Shown here one piece after another: positions 12,149-24,380 of a DNA stretch of 64,000 nucleotides. Source of the DNA: Sipunculus nudus (Eukaryota > Annelida > Sipuncula > Golfingiida > Sipunculidae). The first letter of the stretch is position 1, and every line of letters starts with the position of its first letter. The notes under the pieces are model-generated. The model searched no databases. It had not been told where the DNA came from and was given only the letters and a program-made list of their open reading frames with translations. A program made the translations under genes and the position numbers. Location: positions 26,341,519 through 26,405,518 of the forward strand of contig CM049306.1 in NCBI GenBank assembly GCA_026874595.1, in the 5' to 3' direction.

Positions 12149-15100
12149 TGACACTAGCCCCTCCTGGGGGCAAAAAATGACACTAGCATCTCCAGGGGGC
12201 CCTTTTTCACAGTGGTATATAACTGTGTGACCATTAACATTCCCATACAGCTAATACACTCGCATCATCTAACCCAGGAACTCACCCACATATTGTGACA
12301 TGAGACCCACCTGATAGGGTCTCAATAACTTTATAAGGTTGACGGGTAGAGGCTGTGCAAATCTTTCACAGATGAGTATGTGTACAGACGTTTGCCATTA
12401 TTTTGCTAAATGTAGCATAGCACACTCATTTTCATCAACTTTCTGTGATGAGTAATTTTGTATGTGCAGATCAATAGTGGAATATGTCAAGCAATGTCAC
12501 AGGTTGTGTCTCTAGTTGCCTTAACAACATATATAAAAGAACAACTTAGAGCTGATTTTTTACAGTGAATTAATATATTATAAGTGCTGAAGTGTGAATG
12601 TTTGATATCCTTAGCTTTGACTTATGGAATAAGCCATATCAGCTGCTGCAATTAATGAACATTAAGTTAAGGAGACATTTCTCAGTCTCTTGAGGTTACA
12701 CCGTGCTAGTGGTAGGAACTATTTTAAGTCTTTGTTGAAGCCATTATTCTGAGAACTGTAATCATTCAGATTTACCTGTGGTATTTTCTAACATAGAAAT
12801 GAAATAACTTTATATAATTTTCAAAATTCCAAAATTCTTTATTTCTTGTGATTCCTTTGTGAATTTGATTTGTTATACCAGAGCTTGCTGTCCGCGTATG
12901 TGTTATATAATAATTCAAGACATTTTACATGTAACCTAGAGATGCACTATGTATGAGAGACTAATAATGAAATACATTAAAGTTTGATCTTATTCTTCTT
13001 GTAGACTTCTCTACAGGTCATGAACCTCTCATTGTCATGGACATTTCTCAAATATTTTTAGGTGTCATGGCTTTTATGTAGGAATTCTGTTGTGTAATTT
13101 TTAAATTTACACTGAAGCTGCCATTGCCTTATTTTCTTTTATATTTATAATGTGTATTGGAACAGTTACCTACTTGTTGTACATGTCATCAGTGTTAAAT
13201 ATTGAAGGGTGTTATTTACATGTTACTTGAAGTGGGGAATCAGTAGCATGAAGTAATACGTACATGCTGTTGTTGGAAATAACTGGAATCAGATTATATC
13301 AACTGTCAGTGAGAAAGCACATTTTCCTGGTAAATGACATTTAAGTTCCTGTTGTACGATGAAACCTGACATAAATTTTAAATGATTTATAAATAACTGG
13401 CAGTGGATAACTTGTTAATTTTCTGCAATCCAGTCAGATCAACTGATGGCTTATATAAATGAGCAACATAAAAAATGGTATGATATTCTTGAAAACTTCA
13501 GAATACCAGCTTCACAAAACCTATGCATAACAGAGGTTGGAGCTGCTGCAGTGTCCAGATGGATGATTAATTATTCAATAATAAATATTTTATGATTTGA
13601 TTCATTTTAATGAATCCTGGTATGGCATATTTTTGTGTTGAAATTACAGGTCTAGGTGTACATTTTAGGTCACTATTTTATGTTTATGAGCAGTTTGTAA
13701 AACCAGGAAAATTGAGGTGCTAATATATGTGATCTATCTAGAGAAAAAGTGAAAAGTCTACAGTTTATTATTGGTAGTAAAAAGAAGATGATTAAGCCAG
13801 TCCTTGCACAATTTTATATAACAGGTGCCAAGAATCTGTCTGTACATTTCCTTTTGAGTGAAATATTATTTTCCATCAGGTCGTGATGTTACAGTTAGAC
13901 GCTCCTACCTTTCAGCCTGTTTGGCATTTTATCTTTTTGAATCAGTGCCTGCTGAGAAGAATTAGTCTGTTCCACCTCACTGTATCATAAAGATGTACCA
14001 CCTCATTGTATTATAAAGCTGTACAACTTCATCGTGGAATTATTATGTACCAACTCACTGTAAGACTTGCATATGTGACATGTTGTTTATCATAAAAATG
14101 AACTGGTATGTTGCAGCCTTAGATTTTTTTATAAGCTGCCTTCCTGTTTTATTCTGCATCCCATTTACCATTGATCAGTCATTTCCATAGCCTATACATT
14201 AATTAATAAAACACAAGCAAAACAGCTTTTGACATTCAACACATCACATGGGGGGGGGGGGGGGAATCTTGGCTGCCTTCATACATGTCAAAATTACACC
14301 CTCACCAGTGATTAAAATAGGTTGATTGGATGATAAAGATGGAATAATGTAGAAGAGTTTGATAGTATCTAGTTCAGTGAAAGATAAGGCAACTAATGTG
14401 GGGATATAATATTAGTGGCTGTTATGTGTTACAACAGACTTGTTTTTTTTTCATACATCTATTCCAGTATTTGTTAATTTAAGTTCATACATGGCACCAT
14501 TTTATGATGTATTCAAATATTTTTCATTTAAGAACAGGAAAAACCTGATGCAAAGCATGTTTGTTATTTGAAGACTTATGAGGTAAATGTGCCTGTTACT
14601 TGTACCTTTACTTTGTCCCTGTTCAGATACACATGTTTATTACCTGGGGCTGAAACAGGTAGTTCTTTGCTTGAGTGATTCAGAGCTGTTCATTGAATCA
14701 GACTCAAGTACTTGTTACCATATTGTTGCTGTACAATTTAATCTCTGAAGCCACAAATGTTAAGATTTTGTTGAGCATAATTCATATACTTTACATTTAT
14801 TTGAATATTTCACCATCTTGATACAAGTTTAAGCAAGTGATGACAAAAGTGTATGTGCACATTTAAATTGATTATAAAAAAGATTTAAATACTATGTCAG
14901 TACTGTCTGTTAGTGCTATATAAATACATCTCAGTGCACAGGCCCAAACAAGTACATGTACTTCGTTCATAATTCAAGACTGGAGTAAAGGCTTAGAAAT
15001 ACTTGGGACTCCTTTATATGAATACTTCTTTCAGCCCTAGTATATTAGATAGCATAGCCATGACAAATGGTCAAACCAAGGGTCTACATTATCATTGTAT

Positions 15101-16430
15101 ATCTTGTATTCAGTATTAAGTGGATTGTTATGTTTGTTTCATTTTATGAGGTATTGGTAAAGCCTAGTAAGCAACAAAATTTTATGCAGTTTCTTTTGTT
15201 AAAGTGTTACCAACAAAGTTGTATGCCTGTTTTTACAACGTGATAATGAAAAATGGCTCAGAGATGTTGTTTTCGTTTTCATGATACAATAAGGCTTTTT
15301 TAAATAATTTTGCTAAATGGCTGTAAAATGTTAGTCAATGATGCAAATATGTGTATACATAACCGTAGAAAGTATATCTTTGTACTACTGTGTGCTAATA
15401 AATATTCTTGACCATTCCAGAATGAAAATGGCAAGTAACTTTCATGAAACTACATAAGATAACATAATATAGGAGGAGATAAAACTGCTGAAACAATAGC
15501 CTCCTTGTTGAGAGTAATGGGCCATTGATCGATTTACTGAAATAACAGATTAGTGGGAAATTAGCTGCTACACTGTGTTGTTACACTAGAGGGGGTTTTC
15601 CCACACTTAGTGCTGCCATATAATGTGTACTTGTGTAATAGTCTATATCTCATTTTAGTTCTCTAAATTGTAAAAAAATCATGATACATTTAGGTCATAA
15701 GTAGTAACTTAGAAATTCATCACATTTATCATTATATCTACACTGACAATTTAATAATCAGTCACAAATAAGCACAGTTTCTTGATGTGATAAGCCATAT
15801 AAATCCTTGACATTATTGGCACATAAAAGTACCAGTGATAGGGAGCATATATTCAAATAGTTTAATCTTGGTGAGATACACATAGTGCTGTGTTGAGGAG
15901 GGAAACTGAACTCTTGTCTCCACATAGAAATTTGACTTAAGTCCATTTGGAAAATATGCTTGTGAATCTTTTGTTGAAATTGAAGTTAGCGGTACCTGGT
16001 AATCATAAACTTGAGTTTAAACAGGCCAGTTACAAAAACTTTGGTACATGGATCAGAAAGTGCACAGAAAGCAGATGTTGCATGTGCTAATGTATTTTTT
16101 GTAATTTTTTTTTTCATATATGTAAGAATGTTCAATTCATGTATTTGCATGTAGTTGAAAATTTCCAGAGCAAGCCTTATAATACTATATATTTTGCTCT
16201 TAAATTCCAAATTGTACTGTTCAGTTTTGTGGCCTGATTGATATAAAGTGAAATGTCATTTGGTAACATATTGTGTTTGTTATTTAGTGTGACTGTATTT
16301 GAATGGAGTGTTAGTAAGGTATGTTTTTAACTGTGGTTGGCAACATTACCATATCCCATTGGCTAAGAAATTACAGCTACATGTGTCAGTAGAACTAAGT
16401 ACCAAATTAAGTGTCGAGTCCAGAATGTCT
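12149..16430 (+). other. FAM107 3'UTR and intergenic AT-rich DNA
   Basis: No ORF of substance is present. Several AATAAA signals exist; one at 15397-15402 is a possible polyadenylation signal, but the transcript end cannot be fixed from sequence. A homopolymer of fifteen G lies at 14250-14264. Nothing else is recognised. Confidence 0.45.
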
Positions 16431-16439
16431 AGGGGAAGG

Positions 16440-18140
16440 GGGGTGGCTCACAGGGTCTTGGTTTTAGCGAACCTGTGAGCTTGTGAGATGGTGCAGCATG
16501 GTCCATTGTCCATCCACTGTCATTCGTATGTGAACTCATGCTATCTCAAAAACCGTTTGAGCTAGCATCACCAAATTTTATACAAAAAATCAGTCATCTT
16601 AAAAAACTATTATATTTTGCTTTTTTTTTTGCTATCTGCATTTACTTAGATTTTATTAGGAAAAAGCTAAAAGAAATTTAAAATCTTCTCTGAAACTGTC
16701 CAGCTAAATTGTTCAATATTTCATAAAAAAAATTCCTGAAATCATCTCTCTCAAGTTTGTTTGAATGGTTCCAGTTCAGTGAATTTTTGCCAAGTTACAG
16801 GAAGCTAAACATAGTCATTTGGCCAAAAAAGGATACTCAAGTTACAATATCAGAAATGGCTGGAGCTTACTTCACCCAATTTCATGCAAATGTTGGTCAC
16901 ATGACACGTATATGAATTTGAGGTACTGGTATTGGTGGCCCCACCTACATCAACCTTTTCTGTACTTGCGTCATCAGTACATATACCCACAGTTTCTCGG
17001 GAATAGGAGGAGGTAGCATCCCCAAATTTCAATGCATATATCAGTCACATATCAAATGTGGGATTGAGCATTTTGTGGTGCCACCTGCATTAACTTACAT
17101 TTTACAGGGAAAAAGCTAAAAACCCTTTGACAATCTTTTTTAGCGAACCTGTGAGCTTATGCAATTGTGCGGCGTCGTGTGTCGTGCGGCGTCTGTAAGT
17201 TGACCATAGCTATCTCAAAAATGGCAGGAGCTAGCATCACCAAATTTTTTGCAAATAATCAGTCATTCAAAAAACTAAATCTGATTTTGTTTATTTTTTT
17301 TCTTACTGCATTTTCTTAGATTTTATAGGGAATGAGCTTAAACAGCTTTAAAAATCTTCTTCTCCGAAACTGTCCAGCCAAATTGTCCAATATTTCACAG
17401 AAATGATCCCTGGAACAATCTTTCTCAAGTTTGTTAGAATGGTTCCAGTTCGGAGATTTTTGGCTGAGTTACAGGTGGTTGAACTTTGTTAACTGGGCAA
17501 AAAAGCATATTAAAATTTAAATCTCAGAAACAGCTGGAGCTATCATCACCAAATTTTATGCCAATGTTGGTCACATAGGTCAAATCTGAAATTGAGGTAT
17601 TGGTGGCGCCACCTGCATCGGCCTTTTTTGTACGGGGTCATCAGTGCCTGTATCACACTGAGGGCTACAAAAAACTTCTTCTCTGAAACCATATGGCCAA
17701 AATGTTTAATATTGCACAGAAATGATCCTAGGGTAGTGCTTTTTCAAGTTTGTTCAAATGGCCTCTTTTCAGTGACTTTTGGCTAAGTTATGGGAAGCTG
17801 AATTTTGTCATATGACATAACAGCCCATTTTAGCTCAGTGGCTACAAAGATCTTCTCAAAAACCACTGGGCCAAATTCTTAAATCTTACACATTCATTAT
17901 CCTCAGATGTTGATAATTCAAGTTTGTTCAAATGGTTTTGGTTCAGTGCTTTTTGGCTGAGTTACGGGAAGCTGAACTTCGACAGTTTGCTGTATCTTCC
18001 TATATGAGTTGTAAACCTGGGAAACGTTTTTCGACTGATGCCACTGAAGCCAGTTTGTTTAATATTTTACAAGAATAATCCTTACAATAATTCTTATAAT
18101 AATTGTCATGAATGGTTCCACATGAATGATTTTTGGCCGA
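16440..18140. repeat. Dispersed repeat family 2, ~680-bp tandem units
   Basis: 'agcgaacctgtgagctt' occurs near 16466 and 17142, and 'agctagcatcaccaaatttt' follows both. Further shared words, including 'caaatggttccagttc' variants, recur down to about 18130. Members of the GGTGGCGCCACC motif are embedded near 16930, 17075 and 17602. No coding region is recognised. Confidence 0.75.
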
Positions 18141-18600
18141 ATTATGGAGATTGAATTGAGTCATTTTACCATATATGTTAGCTGTGTTATGCTGTTACAT
18201 CTAGCCTTGCACCAGTTTATCAGCATCTATTACATCATGCCACTAGACATTTAGATTTCATGTTATCTTTGGTTAATATTGACAAGAAAGTTTTTTTAAA
18301 AGCTTTTTAAAAATTTAGATATATGATTTAAGTTATTCATCATACCAGGCAATGTAACAATCATGGATATTCAGTTTTCTGTGGCTATATAAAGACAACT
18401 GTACATGAATTATTAATTATTGGTATCCCTACTCAACTTAATTAAAGAATTTGCCATCAATGAGATATATCTGTGTTTAATTTTGCATTCAGTATGCATC
18501 CGTAATAATTTTACATATATTCCTGATTTCTTTTTTATAAAAAGTCAGCTGAAAAGCATTTTGTATTGGGAAAATAAATTTCAAAGTTATTTCAAGTAGG
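18141..18600. other. AT-rich unique stretch
   Basis: No gene, repeat or regulatory element is recognised. Confidence 0.5.
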
Positions 18601-18609
18601 GACCACTTT

Positions 18610-19030
18610 TGTGTACAGATGGCAGCACTTGGTTTACCATTGGCAGATTGTCAGTGCCTTGATGTTGGCTATTAGCCAAGATGATGTCAGCTCTATAAAT
18701 AGTTTTGGCACAGTGCCAGGATTGGAAGAAGTGCAGCCAGGTATAGGTCAAGAGTTCACTCAGTGCAGTAGCTGCATTCTATTTATAGCTTTGGTAGACT
18801 GCTTACTGCATCATATTTGGCACCCAAGTTCAGCCTGAATCTATTTATAGCTTTGGCAGACTGCCAACTGTGTCAGATTATGCAACAGGTCAAGAGTTCA
18901 CTCAGTGCAGCCAGGTACAGGTCAAAAGTTCACTCAATCTAGCCAGGTGCAGGTCAAGAGTTCATTCAGTGCAGTGGCTTGAGGCAGCAATTTGTCACAG
19001 GTCACTCGGGGGCAACTGCCTTACTCACCT
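18610..19030. repeat. Dispersed repeat family 3, short tandem words
   Basis: 'caggtcaagagttcactcag' recurs about every 40-60 bases, with 'ctatttatagctttggcaga' repeated at about 18780 and 18840. A second copy of the same block lies at 21770-21960. Confidence 0.75.
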
Positions 19031-19039
19031 AATCCTTGT

Positions 19040-19380
19040 CAGCCCAGTGCATCAAACTCTGGAGAAGTTTGACCTGTCTATGCGTCTTTGATGGTATTCT
19101 CATTTACAAGACAGGTGGTGCCAGCTACATTGGCTTTAGCAGTGTATGCGCCTGCTTATTTCTACAGAGGAATTTGATACATCAGCCTAAAATTGGGCAT
19201 GTTTATACATATCGGGTAGCTTTATAGTGTACAAGACTAGTGGCGGCACCTACAATAATTTTTGCACAGTGTATGTCCCTGCTTATTTCACAGGAGGGGT
19301 GTGACATATCAGTCTGACATTGGGCATATTTATATATCTCTTTGTTGTATATTAGACTGGTGGTGCCAGCTACAATCATT
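19040..19380. repeat. Diverged GGTGGCGCCACC-family monomers
   Basis: Palindrome variants fall near 19114, 19240 and 19358 with about 120-bp spacing. Each is preceded by 'ttgggcatgtttatacatatc'-like sequence. Confidence 0.65.
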
Positions 19381-19410
19381 GTATCCGCCAAAACAGAGTT
19401 TTGCGGATAC
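19381..19410. repeat. Hairpin GTATCCGCC...GGATAC, uninterrupted copy
   Basis: GTATCCGCCAAAAC and GTTTTGCGGATAC are near-perfect inverted repeats separated by three bases, followed directly by 'tatgtttt'. The same hairpin at 22173-22202 is split from its 'tatgtttt' by LTR element 2, so this is the unfilled relative of that insertion site. Confidence 0.8.
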
Positions 19411-19639
19411 TATGTTTTCAGTCAGACGCCGACGCTGCCGCCATGGCCACATAGGTTTCCGGAGAACTCCTCCATAACCACTGGGCAGAATTTTTTAAAA
19501 TTCATAATTATGATCGGTCACATGTGAACTGCTGTGCCCTCATTTTTGGTTGACCTCTGACCTTTCCTCTCTGCTCAGTGTCCATTTGTGCGTCTGTTTC
19601 CACACATAAACCCACATATCTCGGGAACCGTTAGACCGA

Positions 19640-20740
19640 TCAGGCTAAATATTTTGCACAAATGTAGCCCTTTGATAGCTTTATAACATACACTAAAAAT
19701 GGTGGCGCCACCTGCAACCATTTTTGCACAGCATCCACCTGTTTATCTGCCTTAGGATAAAATTACTCATATCTCAGCAGTGGTTTGACTTTTCCTCCTG
19801 AAATTTTGCAGGTTTATACATCCTGGCCAGCTCTCTTGATTTATGACAGGTGGCGCAACCTGCATTCAGGTTTACTCTGCAGACATCCAAGCTCATATTT
19901 CGGGAACTGTTTGACCGATTGGGCCAAAATTTTGCATGTGTATAGATCTCACATAGCTCTTCATCATAGGCAAAACTGGTGGCGCCACCTGCAACCATTT
20001 ATGCACAGCGTCGATCTGTTCATCTGCCTTGGGATAAATCACTGATATCTCAGCAGTGGTTTGACTTTTCCACCTGAAATTTTGCAGGTTTATACATCCT
20101 AGACAGCTCTCTTGATTTTATGACAGGTGGCGCCACCTGCATTCAGGTTTACTCTGCAGACATTCAAGCTCATATCTCGGGAACCGTTTGACCGATTGGG
20201 CCAAAATTTTGCATGTGTATAGATCTCACATAGCTCTTCATCATAGGCAAAACTGGTGGTGTCACCTGCATACACTTATGCGCAGGGTCCATCTGTTCAT
20301 CTGCCTTGGGATAAAATCACTCATATCTCAGAAGTGGTTTGACTTATCTACCTGAAATTTTGCAGGTTTATACATCCTGGACAGCATTCTTGCTTTTATG
20401 ACAGGTGGCGCCACCTACGTTCAGGTTACTCTGCAGACATCTAAGCTCATATCACGGGAACTGTTTGACCAATTGGGCCAAAACTTTGCTTGTGTATAGA
20501 TCTCACATGCTCTTCATCATAGGCAAAACTGGTGGCGCCACCTGCAACCACTTATGCACAGCTTCCATCTGTTCATCTGCCTTGGGATAAAATCACTCAT
20601 ATCTCAGCAGTGATTTGACTTATCCACCTGAAATTTTGCAGGTTTATAAATCCCTGACAATTTCCTCGATTTTATGACAGGTCGCACCACCTACATTCAC
20701 GTTTACACTGCAGACATCCATGCTAATATGCAACACACCT
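19640..20740. repeat. Dimeric tandem array with alternating ~148 and ~129-bp monomers
   Basis: GGTGGCGCCACC or a close variant starts at 19701, 19849, 19978, 20126, 20255, 20404, 20531 and 20680. The intervals are 148, 129, 148, 129, 149, 127 and 149. Alternate monomers share distinct flanks: one type has 'ttttatgacagg' before the palindrome, the other has 'atcataggcaaaact'. The higher-order unit is therefore about 277 bp. No coding sequence is present. Confidence 0.9.
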
Positions 20741-20985
20741 CACTCTATTCCCCTTGCCACTTAATCCATGCCTCACTTCACCTTGATTTCCACTCTGATT
20801 TCTGTGGATACACATATTTGCTTGTTGACAACCCATATTCTAGTTTTAAAATGTCCTAGTCTGAAACTTGCAAGTCAGAAATGTCCATTTTGCTATACTA
20901 ATAATGACTAAGGTAGATATGCAGGACTTAAGAGGATCAATATTAAATTTTAAAAATAAACCTCCATTCATACTCCCAAACTTTG
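20741..20985. repeat. End module of the array-bearing repeat
   Basis: 'aatccatgcctcacttcacc' followed by 'ggatacacata' and 'attctagtttt' at about 20760-20850 recurs at 26520-26610, directly beyond LTR element 2. This indicates that both loci carry the same repeat, with a long tandem core here and almost none there. Confidence 0.65.
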
Positions 20986-21760
20986 CACAGGTTCGCATTA
21001 GGCCTGTAGGCCTTGTTTCTGAAATCATTCAACCAAATTGTTCAATATGTCACAGAAATAACCCCAGAGATAAGCTCTCTCAATTTGTTCAAATGGTTTG
21101 GGTTTGATGAAATTTTGCCGAGTTACAGGAATTTAAACTTAGTCATTTGGCTTTATTAAAAACACTTAATTAAAAATCTCAGAAACAACAGGAGCTAGCA
21201 TCACTGAGTTTTGTGCAAATGTTGGTCACATGACTCATATTTGAAATTGCAGTTTGTGTGGTGCCACCTTCATCAACCTGTTTTTTTTTACAGATAAAAA
21301 ACCTCTTTAATTTTAGCCTCTTTCAGTTAAAAATGATTTATGATGAATCTGTCAAGCTGAATTGTTTAATTTTTCACAAGTATTATCCTAGGGTAGGGTT
21401 CTTTCAATTGTATAAGAAAAGATGGGGGTTTGTTGATTTTTTGTAGAGTCATAGAAAGCTGAAGTTGGTCTTGTTGCCATTGGTCAACCTATTTCAAACT
21501 GAGGACTGCAATAGTCTTCTTCTGCAAAACTCTTTGTTTCAGCTTCTGTAACATTGCACAAAAATGATTCTTAGGAGGCCTTTGTTCGAGTTTACTTAAA
21601 TGATTGTTGGCAGAATTATTGCCCCTTTAACAATGAAAGGACTACATCTTTTATTATTCTAAACATTTTGATTAAAAAAATTATATATATGTCAGCTTGG
21701 GGAAAAAAAGCATTGTAGCCAGTCTTTCAGTATGTGTAAACAGATTTACCTACAGGCCAA
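20986..21760. repeat. Copy of dispersed repeat family 2
   Basis: 'cacaggttcgcattaggcct' opens a block with 'aaattgttcaatatgtcaca' and 'gagctagcatcactgagttt', matching the order seen at 16680-17540. It fades out after about 21620. A further 'cacaggttcacattaggcct' lies at about 22033. Confidence 0.65.
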
Positions 21761-21769
21761 GATTGAGAC

Positions 21770-21990
21770 TGTATCTATGAATAGCTTGACAGATTGCCAA
21801 CTATTTCAGATTTGGCAACTAGCCAAAGGTCAGTCTGAATCTATTTATAGCTTAGGCAGATTGCCAACTGTGTCAGATTATGCAACAGGTCAAGAGTTCA
21901 CTCAGTGCACCTATGTACAGGTCAAGAGATCACTCAGTGCAGTAGCTAGAGCTAGGACTATGTCTATGTTACATGTACTTGAAAAGTAAT
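21770..21990. repeat. Second copy of dispersed repeat family 3
   Basis: 'aactgtgtcagattatgcaa' followed by 'caggtcaagagttcactcag' repeats the block at 18850-18910. Confidence 0.75.
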
Positions 21991-22202
21991 GGTCCAGCAT
22001 TGAAGCATTATACCTGATGCACATGCCATTGCACAGGTTCACATTAGGCCTGTAAGCCCTGTTATTTATAATTGAACCTTCCCCTTTCCTTTAACATGTC
22101 TATCTTGCTTGTGAACACACTTCTGTCCAGCTGGAACTGCTAAATGAAACAACCTCTTAGGCACAAGTATTTGTATCCGCCAAAACAAAGTTTTGTGGAT
22201 AC

Positions 22203-22881
22203 TGTAACACCCCGGGGGGGGGGGGGGGGGTGTAGCAGACGTGAGTTCGGGTTAGTTTAATTAAGTCCTAACGGCTCGGGTTGATGTATCTGCACTTGAC
22301 ACTCTAAGTCGCATGCATTCATAAATGAAATAAGGCAGCAGTACATGATTAAGGTTTTAATACAACTTAGTAAAACTTACAGATGGCAAAAGAAGATGGT
22401 GAGGCGCTCTCTCACTCCGTTGCAGGCGAAGCCGGGGGGCGTGGTGTCATTCCGCTACGCACAATACCCTAAACAATAATAATCCCCGTAAACGTAAGTT
22501 GGTAGAGTTGTCCAATTATATATACTCCTATGCAGTATAGGTTATCCAAAAGTAAATGTGAATATTCCAGTACAGAACCCCAATGGCAAGTTAACACATC
22601 ACTTCTAAGGCTGACACGAGAGCTGACCACCCTGAGAACGGACAGAGCAACACTCCACACTGTTAATTGACACGCTCTGCGCGCGCTCTACTTATAGGCT
22701 GAAGGCAGACGGTGACCGTCCGAGCGGTATCCGCATGGTCAGCCCTGCACAGGTTGTTATCGCCCAGCGCTACATCGCTGTTACAAGCCAGCAGACAAAC
22801 CCCGCTTACGTAAGTGAGATACACAGCTAACCCGGGCACCTGCAGTGTGACTGACCCCCACGGAACCATGCATTCACTACA
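22203..22881 (-). repeat. 3' LTR of element 2
   Basis: It starts TGTAACACC and ends CACTACA, and contains a long G homopolymer (about 19) near 22216 that is shorter in its partner. It matches 25817-26485 almost throughout. Confidence 0.9.
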
Positions 22882-22895
22882 TTTCCCTCCTCCTT
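22882..22895 (-). other. Polypurine tract of element 2
   Basis: The minus strand reads AAGGAGGAGGGAAA immediately before the 3' LTR. This is the expected position and composition for priming of plus-strand DNA. Confidence 0.8.
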
Positions 22896-23214
22896 AAAAG
22901 ATTGTAGCGTAGCGAAAATCTCCACCACCCCGTCGGCTGCGCCTGAAATGACAAAACACAAAATAATCATTCATGCAAAATATAAAAGAACCAAAAACTA
23001 TGTTAACCTTTAAAAGAAAGATACAAGTCCTCATATTAACCAGAAATGTTCTTACTGTCTATATAGTGATATGTACTATATTGAGTCATTTTGCTCTCTC
23101 CATGCGAGTTCTGGAAATCACAGTCCAAGAGTTCATCACACATCATTGCTGAATAAGCACAGCTTTCACTTTTTAGCACGTTACACCATAAAAGGATTTT
23201 GTAATATCCAAGCG

Positions 23215-23430
23215 TATATCCAAAGGTAAATCCATACAGCGTAAATCCAACGGGTAAAAAGGCACAGTATCCAAATGATTAATCCAGGCAGCGTAAATCC
23301 AAAAGGTAAAAAAGGCACAGTAATCGAATAAGTAAATCCAGGTAGCGTATATCCAAAAGGTAAAAGGCACAGTAATCCAACAGGTAAATCCATATAGCGT
23401 AAATCCAAAGGGTAAATCCATACAGTAACT
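23215..23430. repeat. Tandem repeat, 52-54-bp unit, four copies, inside element 2
   Basis: 'gcgtaaatccaa' or 'gcgtatatccaa' recurs near 23239, 23291, 23345 and 23397, linked by 'ggtaaaaaggcacagtaatc'. The repetitive minus-strand ORFs rich in Trp-Ile-Tyr over this stretch are products of the repeat, not genes. Confidence 0.8.
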
Positions 23431-23959
23431 TTGTCACAAGGCTCTTCTTACTCATGGTTGCCGTCTGGTAGGACCTCGCGTTCTGAGTCTTTTATACAAC
23501 TGTTCAAGACATTGGCCAAGTCGTCGAATTGTTTTTGTTTCCGTAGCAGTCGTTTCATCTCCTCCCTCTGTAATTTCTCTAGCCTACCCCGGACTCGTTA
23601 GCTTAGTCTGAGCCATGCGTCAAGTTCTTTTTCAAGAAATTTATCTTGGCGTCTGTTTCTTTTATCAGCTCCTCCAGTGCCGTCTGTTTGGTAGGGAGAG
23701 GGTACGGTAATTGGAACCTTATTTGGCTTTCTCCGATGGATGCTCCCTCCAGGAGAAGGCGTCGTCGTCCTCAGGTGTAGGGGTCGGGAAGGCTTCTTGT
23801 CTGGAGAGTTTCTCTGTTTTTGTTGATTTCCCCGATACAAGGGTGTAGGTAAGAGGTGTTGAACCTGAGCTTATCTCTCTAACTCAGTGCTAACATCGGT
23901 GGCTGAGATGATGTAGTTTAATTGTTTTTCGGTGTTGCCTTCTTCAAGTAGTTCCGATT

Positions 23960-24380
23960 ACCGCTGAACAGATTCAAATGCCTTGATTGGAGTGCAGTTG
24001 CAGTGGTTCTCCAAATGATAAATGAACTGTGTCTACCGCTTGCGCTTTGCGATCCTTAAGTGCATATATTCTTCGATCCACTTGCTGAAGTAGTCAGCCA
24101 GAACTACGATATCGCGGTTACCAACCTTCTTTATCGGGAGTCTATCTAGACTATCTATGGCCAACCTTCAAGAGATGCCCCAACTGGCTTTTGCTGCATC
24201 TTCGCTTTGCTCCGCCTAGATCCAGTTTTCCGGGTAGCACACTCTTTACATTTTTGACACCAACGCGCAATTTCTTCGCGTTGTTCGGGCCAGTATCACC
24301 TCTCAAATTTTCCTAGAGTATTACTGTACCCAAGGTGGCCTCCTAGCTCCGTTCCATGAAGCTTATGCTTTAGCTACTCC
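23960..24380 (-). pseudogene. Integrase remnant of element 2
   Basis: Reading the minus strand from about 24365, a zinc-binding HHCC module is visible: HGTELGGH, then after one in-frame TGA YWPEQREEIARWC, then CKECATR. About 60 bases further, IDSLDRLP and DIVVLADYFSKWIEEY match the start of an rve integrase core, including the first catalytic Asp. The frame then breaks. It is a dead pol fragment, recognisable only at the integrase. Flanking stretches 23431-23959 and 24381-25790 hold no confident domain. Confidence 0.75.

Noticed and set aside
19640-20740. Regularly spaced palindromes suggesting a CRISPR-like array
   Set aside because: Spacers are themselves repeated rather than unique, units are >120 bp, and the genome is eukaryotic.
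23173-23421. Two overlapping minus-strand ORFs rich in Trp, Ile, Tyr and Phe resembling membrane proteins
   Set aside because: They are translations of the 52-54-bp tandem repeat inside LTR element 2; periodicity of the DNA explains the composition.
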